A stretch of 5,421 bases of DNA from positions 1-5,421 of the forward strand of contig JANXNT010001139.1 in the NCBI GenBank assembly GCA_025353985.1, given 5' to 3'. Origin of the DNA: Limnoglobus sp. GTDB lineage: Bacteria; Planctomycetota; Planctomycetia; Gemmatales; Gemmataceae. Within the stretch, counting starts at the first letter, position 1; every line of letters begins with the position of its first letter. Made by a program: the position numbers and the translations under genes. Below are positions 1 to 5,421 of this stretch, piece after piece. The notes below the pieces were generated by a model. It made no database searches and was not told the DNA's origin. It saw nothing but the letters and a program-made list of their open reading frames with translations.

Positions 1-252
1 GAGCCGACGACGGGGCTGCACTTCGAAGACATTCGCAAGCTGCTGGATGTGCTTCAGGGCTTTGTGGCGAACGGCAACACCGTCCTCGTGATTGAGCATA
101 ATCTCGACGTGATTAAGACGGCCGACTGGCTGATCGACATGGGGCCGGACGGCGGCGCGGGCGGCGGAATGCTGGTCGCCGTCGGCACCCCGGAAGCGGT
201 TGCGAAGGTACCGGAGTCGCACACGGGGCAGGCGTTGATCCCGATACTGTCA
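1..252 (+). other. C-terminal end of the first UvrA copy (second ATPase cassette)
   Basis: The first codons read EPTTGLHF, so the window opens just after the Walker B aspartate of the second nucleotide-binding domain. The H-loop follows (VIEHNLDVIKTADW, about 91-132), then the glycine-rich segment and the typical UvrA ending SHTGQAL (217-237). By hand alignment over the first 69 codons, about 48 residues match the corresponding end of the second copy (from 3013), which confirms a paralogous UvrA. Third codon positions differ widely between the copies, so the duplication is not recent. Everything before the Walker B motif of this copy is outside the window, so whether its ATPase and zinc modules are intact cannot be judged. 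Confidence 0.93.
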
Positions 253-3200
253 CCGCGTCGTCAGTTAATGTCCAAAGCTGGAAAGAAAGCGAAAATAGCG
301 AAAGTGGCGAAGAAGCCACGGTTGCCGGAGATTACGCATATCGAGGTGCGCGGCGCGATGCAGCACAACCTCAAAAATGTCTCGGCACGCATCCCGCGCA
401 ACGAGATGTCCGTGTTCAGCGGGCCATCGGGTTCGGGCAAAAGCTCGTTGGCACTCGACACAATTTACGCAGAGGGGCAACGCCGGTACGTCGAATCGCT
501 GTCGAGTTACGCACGGCAATTTCTCGGTCAGATTCAGAAGCCACGCGTCGAACAAATTACGGGGTTGTCGCCCGCCGTTAGCATTGAACAAAAAACGACG
601 AGCAAAAGCCCGCGTTCGACCGTCGGCACAATCACCGAAATTTACGACTACCTGCGCATCCTTTACGCGAGGCTCGGCCAGCGTTACTGCCCGAAGTGTC
701 GCGTCCCGATTGGCACGCAGACGCGCGACGAAATCGTCGAGCGGATACTCGCGATGCCCGAGGGAACGAAGATCTACATCATGGCCCCGATCGAACGCAA
801 GGGGCAGGAAAAATACGAGTCGCTGTTCGATGAAATTCGCCGGTCGGGGTTCACGCGAATGCGAGTCGATGGTCGTTCGTTCAACCTCGACGAACCGCCC
901 GCAATCGACCACAAACGCAAGCACCGCATCGAAGTCGTCGTCGACCGGAACATCGTCCGCGCCGGAACGCGAACTCGTATCGCCGAGGCCGTGGAACAGT
1001 CGCTGAGCCTGGGTAAAGGCGTGATGCTGATCGCCTACGTCGATCTCGAAAAAGACGAAACACAGTGGACAATCGAGAAGTTTTCGCAGCATCTGGCGTG
1101 CGACCAATGCGGCACGAGCTACGAGCCATTGAACCCGCACAATTATTCGTTCAACAGCCCGCTCGGCTGGTGCCCCACCTGCGAGGGCCTCGGCTTCCAG
1201 CGCGGTGCGAACGCGAACCTCTTGATCGGTGACACCGGGCTGACACTGCGGCAAGGGGCGATCTCGGCGTGGCCGTGGCTCGCGCCCGGTTCGACGTGGT
1301 TGCGCGTCGCGGAGGGCTTGGCCAAACACGTCGGTTTCTCGCTCGATATGCCGTTTAGTTCGCTCGAACCGAAGCACCAACGCACGATCACGCACGGCAC
1401 GGGCGACGACTGGATTGCACTCGCGCCGGCGGTACCCGCAGCGAAGGGAAAGAAGCCACGTACGCCCGATGTGCAACTGTCGGGAACGCACAAATTCCAG
1501 TACAAAGGCTTCTTCCCGGCGATCGACGAAGCGTCTCGTGTGAGCTTCGTGTATCGGCAAAAACTCGAACACCTCGTCGATGAAGTGCCCTGCTCCGCTT
1601 GCCACGGTTCGCGGTTGCGGACCGATGCGGCAGCCACCCGTGTCGCAGGGCTATCACTCGGCGAACTTTGCGATAAACCGCTGTCCGATGCGAACCGAGT
1701 TTTCGACGAATGGAAGCCATCGACCGAGCAAGCCCGCGTCGCCGGCGAAGTGTTACGCGAGGTACGCAATCGCCTGACGTTCCTAATCGATGTCGGCCTC
1801 GATTACCTGACGCTCGCGCGACAGGGGCCGACGCTTTCCGGTGGCGAAGCCCAACGCATCCGGCTCGCTTCGCAGATCGGTTCGGGCCTCACCGGCGTGC
1901 TTTACGTGCTCGATGAACCGACCATCGGCCTGCACCCGCGAGACAACGCCCGGCTATTAAAATCGCTGCAACGCCTCCGCGATCTCGGCAACACGCTCAT
2001 CCTCGTCGAGCATGATCGCGAGGTGATCGCGAGTGCGGATCACCTCTTCGACTTCGGACCCGGCGCGGGCGATCTCGGTGGCGAAATTACCGCGTTCGGC
2101 CCGCCGAAGCAGGTGCTCAAATCCAAGGCTTCACTTACCGGCCAATACCTGTCGGGAAAGATGTCGATTCCCGTGCCGACCAACCGGCGTATTACCTTGA
2201 AAACGCCTGCGAAACCAGTTCCGATTGAGGCGACCGAAGCCGACTTGCGAACGATATTCGAGTTCCCAGCGAACGAGTTTTTGACGATTCGCGGGGCGCG
2301 ACAAAACAACCTGAAAAACATCGACGTCAGCCTGCCGCTGCGTTCGTTCATCGCGGTCACGGGCGTCAGCGGGTCGGGGAAAAGTTCGCTGATTAACGAG
2401 GTACTTTTCAACACGCTCGCGCGCCGCCTCAACCGCGCTCGTACCGTCGGTGCCGCCCACGACGAGATCACCGGTCTCGACTTCATCGACAAAGTGATCA
2501 ACGTCGATCAAGACCCGATCGGTAATTCGCCGTCATCGAATCCGGCGACTTACACTGGCGTTTTCGATCTCATTCGCGAAGTCTATTCGCGGCTCTCCGA
2601 AGCGAAAGTGCGTGGCTACCACCCGCGGCGATTCAGCTTCAACCAGAAGGGCGGCCGCTGCGATGCCTGCGAAGGCATGGGCCAAAAGAAGATCGAAATG
2701 CACTTCCTCCCCGATGTCTGGGTCGAGTGCGATACATGCCACGGCAGCCGATACAACCCCGAAACGTTGGCAGTGAAATTCCACGACAAATCGATTGCTG
2801 ACGTACTCGCGATGCGAGTCGTGCAGGCGTTGGAATTGTTCAAAAACATCCCGAAAATTCGCGTGATTCTGCAAACGCTCGCCGATGTCGGCCTCGGGTA
2901 CATGGCACTCGGGCAGTCGGCACCGACGATGTCCGGCGGTGAAGCGCAGCGGGTGAAACTCGCAGCCGAACTCGCGCGGCCGAGCACCGGACGCACGATT
3001 TATCTGCTCGACGAACCGACGACGGGACTGCATTTCGACGACGTGCGAAAACTACTCGACGTGCTCCACCGCCTCGCCGATCTCGGCAACACTGTCATCG
3101 TGATCGAACACAATCTCGAAGTGATCAAGACGGCAGATTGGGTCATCGACATCGGCCCCGAAGCGGGGATTCGCGGCGGGCAGGTCGTCGCGCAAGGCAC

Positions 3201-4311
3201 GCCGGAAGTCGTGGCGAGACAGGCCGCGGACAAGTCGCGGCTCATCTCGCACACGGGCCTGATTTTGAAGGAGACTCTCGCGGCGGGGCCGCACGTGGAA
3301 CGCGAAAAGTACGACCCGAAGGCAGCGAAACTCGCACTCGTCGGCGATATGGATATCTCCGAAGTTGGCAAAGATTCGCAGTTGCCTTGGGAGGAAAACG
3401 GCGAGCGATGGCACACGAAAGACCGCGTTACCACGACCGGGAAACCGTGCAAGTGGGAAGGTGCCGTGCTCGCATGGGTGAACGAACGCATTCACGAATC
3501 CGGTACGTTCTCCGATACGAATTGGAACCACCGCAGCATCGTGGAAATCTCGGCCGCGAAGAAAACGAACGGCTGGTTCCTACACGCAATGACGGGCCAC
3601 GAGGCATATTTGAAGCTCGTGTTCCGCGTCGGTCGGGGCACGTTTAAGGAAGACGTTCTGGGTGCGGAACTCAACCTCAAACCGCTCAGCGACACGCCGG
3701 GCCTCGAAGGATTTTCGCGCGATAGTAACCGCGTCGAAGTGACCGCATCGCCGGGAATGCAACAGGTCGTGATCGTCGTTCACAAGATGGCCGAGGTCGA
3801 AACCGCACCCTTTCAGAAATTTCTCCAGACGGCGGTCGCGTCGTTCGCCAGCCAGCAAGAAAAATCGCAAAGTAGCATCGAAGACCACATGCCGTGGAAG
3901 AAAGACGGCGAAGCGTGGCACCTCGGCGAGAAAGGGTTCCCGCCCGGCAAAGGGGCAAAGTGGGACCGCCCTGCCCTGCCCCTACTCTTGAAACTCATCG
4001 GCGAAATGGTGCCCGATGTCGAAGTGAAATGGGATAGCCGCGAGCATATTTTGTTCAAGACCGCGAACGACGGGAAGTCGTGGGGTTGGTGGCGTACGAA
4101 GGAGAGCAAAACGCTCGTTTGCAACTTCGTCATCAAGCAAGGCCAGTACAACCTCAGCCACGTCGAAGGTGCCGCACACGCGGCATCGATTGCCAACGAA
4201 CGCTCCGACGGTACCGAAGTCCTTCGCCTCGAATTTACTACGGCGGATCAAGTGCGTTCGAAGCCGCTGCGTGCGTTTCTGAAAGAGTATTTCCAAGCGA
4301 AAGCAAAGTAA
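1..4311 (+). CDS. uvrA: Tandem UvrA-UvrA excinuclease ABC subunit A with duplicated C-terminal extension (5' partial)
   Basis: UvrA is the ATP-dependent damage-recognition subunit of bacterial nucleotide excision repair; it loads UvrB at lesions in cytoplasmic DNA. The frame is open from base 1 and ends at TAA 4309-4311, so the real start lies upstream; the GTG at 49 is internal. In order it encodes the tail of one UvrA (1 to about 250), a lysine-rich joint (to about 330), a complete second UvrA (about 331-3279), a linker, and two copies of an unassigned domain (3385-4308). An ordinary UvrA has about 940-1,000 residues; 1,436 codons are visible here and about 850 more would be needed to complete the first copy. 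All ATPase motifs visible in the second copy are intact. The promoter, and any SOS control site, would lie outside the window. An alternative reading is two adjacent genes, the second starting at ATG 268, but no stop separates them in this frame. UvrA identity is very secure; the fused architecture is what the sequence reads. Confidence 0.95.
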   Translation, partial: EPTTGLHFEDIRKLLDVLQGFVANGNTVLVIEHNLDVIKTADWLIDMGPDGGAGGGMLVAVGTPEAVAKVPESHTGQALIPILSPRRQLMSKAGKKAKIAKVAKKPRLPEITHIEVRGAMQHNLKNVSARIPRNEMSVFSGPSGSGKSSLALDTIYAEGQRRYVESLSSYARQFLGQIQKPRVEQITGLSPAVSIEQKTTSKSPRSTVGTITEIYDYLRILYARLGQRYCPKCRVPIGTQTRDEIVERILAMPEGTKIYIMAPIERKGQEKYESLFDEIRRSGFTRMRVDGRSFNLDEPPAIDHKRKHRIEVVVDRNIVRAGTRTRIAEAVEQSLSLGKGVMLIAYVDLEKDETQWTIEKFSQHLACDQCGTSYEPLNPHNYSFNSPLGWCPTCEGLGFQRGANANLLIGDTGLTLRQGAISAWPWLAPGSTWLRVAEGLAKHVGFSLDMPFSSLEPKHQRTITHGTGDDWIALAPAVPAAKGKKPRTPDVQLSGTHKFQYKGFFPAIDEASRVSFVYRQKLEHLVDEVPCSACHGSRLRTDAAATRVAGLSLGELCDKPLSDANRVFDEWKPSTEQARVAGEVLREVRNRLTFLIDVGLDYLTLARQGPTLSGGEAQRIRLASQIGSGLTGVLYVLDEPTIGLHPRDNARLLKSLQRLRDLGNTLILVEHDREVIASADHLFDFGPGAGDLGGEITAFGPPKQVLKSKASLTGQYLSGKMSIPVPTNRRITLKTPAKPVPIEATEADLRTIFEFPANEFLTIRGARQNNLKNIDVSLPLRSFIAVTGVSGSGKSSLINEVLFNTLARRLNRARTVGAAHDEITGLDFIDKVINVDQDPIGNSPSSNPATYTGVFDLIREVYSRLSEAKVRGYHPRRFSFNQKGGRCDACEGMGQKKIEMHFLPDVWVECDTCHGSRYNPETLAVKFHDKSIADVLAMRVVQALELFKNIPKIRVILQTLADVGLGYMALGQSAPTMSGGEAQRVKLAAELARPSTGRTIYLLDEPTTGLHFDDVRKLLDVLHRLADLGNTVIVIEHNLEVIKTADWVIDIGPEAGIRGGQVVAQGTPEVVARQAADKSRLISHTGLILKETLAAGPHVEREKYDPKAAKLALVGDMDISEVGKDSQLPWEENGERWHTKDRVTTTGKPCKWEGAVLAWVNERIHESGTFSDTNWNHRSIVEISAAKKTNGWFLHAMTGHEAYLKLVFRVGRGTFKEDVLGAELNLKPLSDTPGLEGFSRDSNRVEVTASPGMQQVVIVVHKMAEVETAPFQKFLQTAVASFASQQEKSQSSIEDHMPWKKDGEAWHLGEKGFPPGKGAKWDRPALPLLLKLIGEMVPDVEVKWDSREHILFKTANDGKSWGWWRTKESKTLVCNFVIKQGQYNLSHVEGAAHAASIANERSDGTEVLRLEFTTADQVRSKPLRAFLKEYFQAKAK
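253..330 (+). other. Lysine-rich joint between the two UvrA copies
   Basis: After the first UvrA ending the frame encodes a short basic stretch, including MSKAGKKAKIAKVAKK from 268, before the second UvrA starts with ITHIEVRGA. It looks like a flexible, low-complexity tether or an N-terminal extension of the second copy. An ATG sits at 268-270 with no recognisable Shine-Dalgarno sequence in front of it. In a different frame, TAA at 266-268 overlaps that ATG as TAATG. Confidence 0.75.
331..3279 (+). other. Complete second UvrA copy: two ABC ATPase cassettes, UvrB-binding region, zinc modules
   Basis: First cassette: Walker A GPSGSGKSS at 421-447, signature LSGGEAQ at 1834-1854, Walker B VLYVLDEP at 1897-1920, H-loop histidine at 2011-2013. 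The region between Walker A and the first zinc module (about 660-1090) matches the UvrB-interacting part of canonical UvrA, so this is a UvrA1-type protein rather than the UvrA2 class that lacks it. A CxxC pair lies at 688-699. The first zinc module has the spacing C-x2-C-x20-C-x2-C (1099-1182), and a further CxxC lies at 1591-1602. Second cassette: Walker A GVSGSGKSS at 2362-2388, zinc module C-x2-C-x19-C-x2-C at 2659-2739, signature MSGGEAQ at 2929-2949 (methionine in place of the usual leucine), Walker B DEP from 3010 and H-loop histidine at 3109-3111. A small basic insertion (AKGKKPR region, about 1423-1470) sits in the DNA-facing insertion domain. The length is about 980 residues, normal for UvrA. 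Confidence 0.96.
3385..3852 (+). repeat. First copy of unassigned C-terminal domain (protein-level repeat)
   Basis: This module of about 155 residues opens with PWEENGERWH (3385-3414), continues through a KWEG motif and a helix-like stretch (AVLAWVNERI), then an NWNHRSIVEI segment and a GWFLHAMTG turn, and ends with a hydrophobic strand (VVIVVH) and a helix (FQKFLQTAVASF). It follows a linker of about 35 residues after the UvrA core. It has no UvrA motif, no ATPase motif and no cysteine pairs. I do not recognise the family. The mix of aromatic residues and alternating strands suggests a compact alpha/beta fold, possibly for binding DNA or a partner protein; that is a guess. Confidence 0.7.
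3892..4308 (+). repeat. Second, diverged copy of the same C-terminal domain
   Basis: It opens with PWKKDGEAWH (3892-3921), matching the start of the first copy 507 bases (169 codons) earlier. KWDR parallels KWEG, KWDSREHILF parallels NWNHRSIVEI, GWWRTKESK parallels GWFLHAMTGHE, and the ending VLRLEF...PLRAFLKEYF parallels VVIVVH...PFQKFLQTAV. It is shorter (about 139 residues) and clearly diverged, so the relation shows at protein level and not as a DNA repeat. It forms the extreme C-terminus of the fusion and ends in AKAK before the TAA. Confidence 0.65.
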
Positions 4312-4315
4312 CACC
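4312..4315. other. Four-base gap between convergent stop codons
   Basis: The plus-strand TAA ends at 4311 and the minus-strand TGA occupies 4316-4318. No intergenic terminator can fit here. The only nearby inverted repeat is a short TTCAC/GTGAA pair around one base (4320-4330), too small to end transcription. Transcripts from both sides probably overlap at their 3' ends. Confidence 0.9.
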
Positions 4316-5392
4316 TCACTTCACGGTGAATTCGAGAATGACTGTTTTCGGCTTCGGTTTCAGCGAATCCCGCTTCGTGAGGTCAGTTTCGAACGGGTCG
4401 TGGACGCGATTCCCGCACGGGTCTTCGAGCCGATGATCGATAACGAGCCGATAGCTGCCACGCAGCCACGCTCGTTTCGGCTGGAACGACCAAACGCTTT
4501 CGTGGGCTGACAGTGCGATGTCACCATCGCACTTGTCGCCTTTAGAATCTTCGATCCAAACCAGCCGTTGCAGTAACGCAGCATCGTGCGGTTTGCCCAG
4601 CGACACGGTGAGCGTTCCCGCGTCGTTCGGCCCCGCAATTTTCCACTTCAACGGATCGACGGCCAGCCTGTCAGCGGCCACCACGGTAAAGGTTTTGCGG
4701 TAGCTTTCCGCGAGCGGATTGCCGTTGGCGTCTTCCCATTTGGGATCGACGATCAGCGTGAACGACTTCCCCGCTTCGAGCGCCGGCCCGAGATCTTCGC
4801 GCGGCTTGACCTCGCGCTTGATACGGCCCGGATCGAACAACAACGTGAAGCGTTTGCGGTCTGGCGACCAGAGTTCTTCGTCCAGTTCGAGGAATGGCAT
4901 CTCGACGAATTTTTTGTCGGTGTCGCAGTACAAGCGAATGCGCTGGAACGCTTCGCCGCGCGACATCGATTGCGAGAAGTGTATGTACATTCGCAGCGTG
5001 TTTTCCGGCAGTTTGTCGCCCGATGGATAGACCGCCACCACTCGCGAACGTTCGACGACGGGCTTCGGAATCGCAAACGCAAACTCGCGTTTGGTGTCGT
5101 CGGTCCAAATCGCGAGATAGTTCACGCCCACCGAAAACGGGAATCGCGGCACGAACCGCAACGTGCCATTTTCGTAACTGTATTCGCCCAACATCGGCAG
5201 CCGTGCCGCACGCTGTTCCGGCGTGCCATCAGCCGTGATGACTTTGAGTTTCGTTGACCAATCCGGATCGGGTTTCACAGCAAAATTGACGACTTCGATA
5301 GCAAGTATTGACCCCGGTTTCGCACTGAGGCGAAACGCGGGGGATTGAAATTGCGATGCCATCGCGAGAACGAGAATAGCGGAGATGTGCAT
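4316..5392 (-). CDS. Probable exported Ig-like (Big_5/SbsA-type) domain protein
   Basis: This gene encodes a 358-residue protein, probably exported, of unknown specific role. The N-terminus (MHISAILVLAMASQ) has a short hydrophobic core followed by AMA-S, a plausible but short signal peptide without a positively charged start; the cleavage site is uncertain. Residues about 18-110 are beta-rich and may form a first Ig-like module (it contains GTLRFVPRFPF and a GVNYLAIW strand). Residues about 118-240 read as a Big_5-type domain: YPSGDKLPENT, the strand IHFSQSMS, then DPKWEDANGNPL before the closing strand. Residues about 243-340 resemble a further SbsA-like module, with LEDPCGNRV near its end. 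Cysteines 288 and 326 could pair; C156 is unpaired. The start is fixed because the upstream in-frame TAA at 5417-5419 is followed by no other start codon before ATG 5390-5392; a second ATG at residue 11 would remove the signal. There is no clear Shine-Dalgarno sequence. It converges on uvrA with no sign of shared function. From memory, similar proteins occur in planctomycetes. Confidence 0.85.
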   Translation of the reverse strand: MHISAILVLAMASQFQSPAFRLSAKPGSILAIEVVNFAVKPDPDWSTKLKVITADGTPEQRAARLPMLGEYSYENGTLRFVPRFPFSVGVNYLAIWTDDTKREFAFAIPKPVVERSRVVAVYPSGDKLPENTLRMYIHFSQSMSRGEAFQRIRLYCDTDKKFVEMPFLELDEELWSPDRKRFTLLFDPGRIKREVKPREDLGPALEAGKSFTLIVDPKWEDANGNPLAESYRKTFTVVAADRLAVDPLKWKIAGPNDAGTLTVSLGKPHDAALLQRLVWIEDSKGDKCDGDIALSAHESVWSFQPKRAWLRGSYRLVIDHRLEDPCGNRVHDPFETDLTKRDSLKPKPKTVILEFTVK

Positions 5393-5421
5393 CGAGCGAC
5401 TTTCGTTTTGACAGGATTAAC
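5393..5421 (-). promoter_or_regulatory. Leader of the Ig-like gene, no strong signals
   Basis: Read on the minus strand, these 29 bases contain an in-frame TAA (5417-5419) and a weak purine stretch (GAAAG) roughly 9-13 bases before the ATG, which is not a convincing ribosome site. Any promoter would lie beyond the window edge. On the plus strand a TTGACA hexamer appears at 5408-5413, but no partner -10 box can be seen because the window ends. Confidence 0.4.

Noticed and set aside
49..51. GTG as the start of the large gene
   Set aside because: The frame is open from base 1 and the residues before it (EPTTGLHF and onward) are conserved UvrA sequence, so the GTG is an internal valine codon.
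377..1006. Plus-strand overlapping frame of 209 codons within uvrA
   Set aside because: The translation is Arg/Ser-rich and featureless, the typical +1 shadow of a GC-rich gene.
265..1605. Long antisense reading frame of 446 codons opposite uvrA
   Set aside because: It lies wholly opposite conserved UvrA coding sequence, its translation is arginine-rich with no recognisable domain, and long antisense frames are expected with this GC-rich codon bias.
331..3279. Second copy as a UvrA2-type (drug or stress resistance paralogue)
   Set aside because: UvrA2 proteins lack the UvrB-binding domain, but this copy retains the region between Walker A and the first zinc module.
4320..4330. Short inverted repeat TTCAC/GTGAA as a terminator
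   Set aside because: The stem is five bases around a single base, no T-run follows, and it lies inside the end of the minus-strand coding sequence.
4586..5257. Plus-strand open frame of 223 codons opposite the Ig-like gene
   Set aside because: It is the mirror of a well-supported minus-strand gene, low in complexity, rich in Arg and Phe, and has no motif.
5408..5413. TTGACA on the plus strand as a -35 box for a gene to the right
   Set aside because: The expected -10 position is beyond the window, and a single hexamer is not enough evidence.

Overview
The window holds two genes that face each other, with almost no DNA between them. The left four fifths (1-4311, plus strand) is one uninterrupted reading frame whose 5' end lies outside the window. 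It starts inside the last ATPase motif of one UvrA protein, passes through a short lysine-rich joint, and continues into a second, complete UvrA with both ATPase cassettes, the UvrB-binding region and the zinc modules. It then carries on for about 340 residues of non-UvrA sequence, built mainly from two diverged copies of a domain I cannot name. As read, this is a tandem UvrA-UvrA fusion with a paired C-terminal extension. If the missing upstream UvrA has the usual length, the whole protein would be near 2,300 residues.

The right part (4316-5392, minus strand) encodes a 358-residue, probably exported, beta-rich protein with two recognisable bacterial Ig-like (Big_5/SbsA-type) modules and a likely third one at the N-terminus. 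Its stop codon is four bases from the uvrA stop. The last 29 bases (5393-5421) are its upstream leader and contain an in-frame stop that fixes the start.

The sequence is GC-rich, codons often end in C or G, and Shine-Dalgarno signals are absent or weak where starts can be judged. From memory, very long UvrA proteins and this style of Ig-like secreted protein both occur in Planctomycetota, so a planctomycete, perhaps of the Gemmata group, is the best guess. This is inference, not a database result.

The two genes show no functional link: one acts in nucleotide excision repair in the cytoplasm, the other probably outside the inner membrane. The points of most interest are the fusion joint, where a TAATG stop/start overlap in a second frame looks like the scar of two formerly coupled genes, and the unassigned duplicated domain at the UvrA C-terminus. 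No RNA genes, CRISPR arrays, insertion sequences or convincing terminators were seen.
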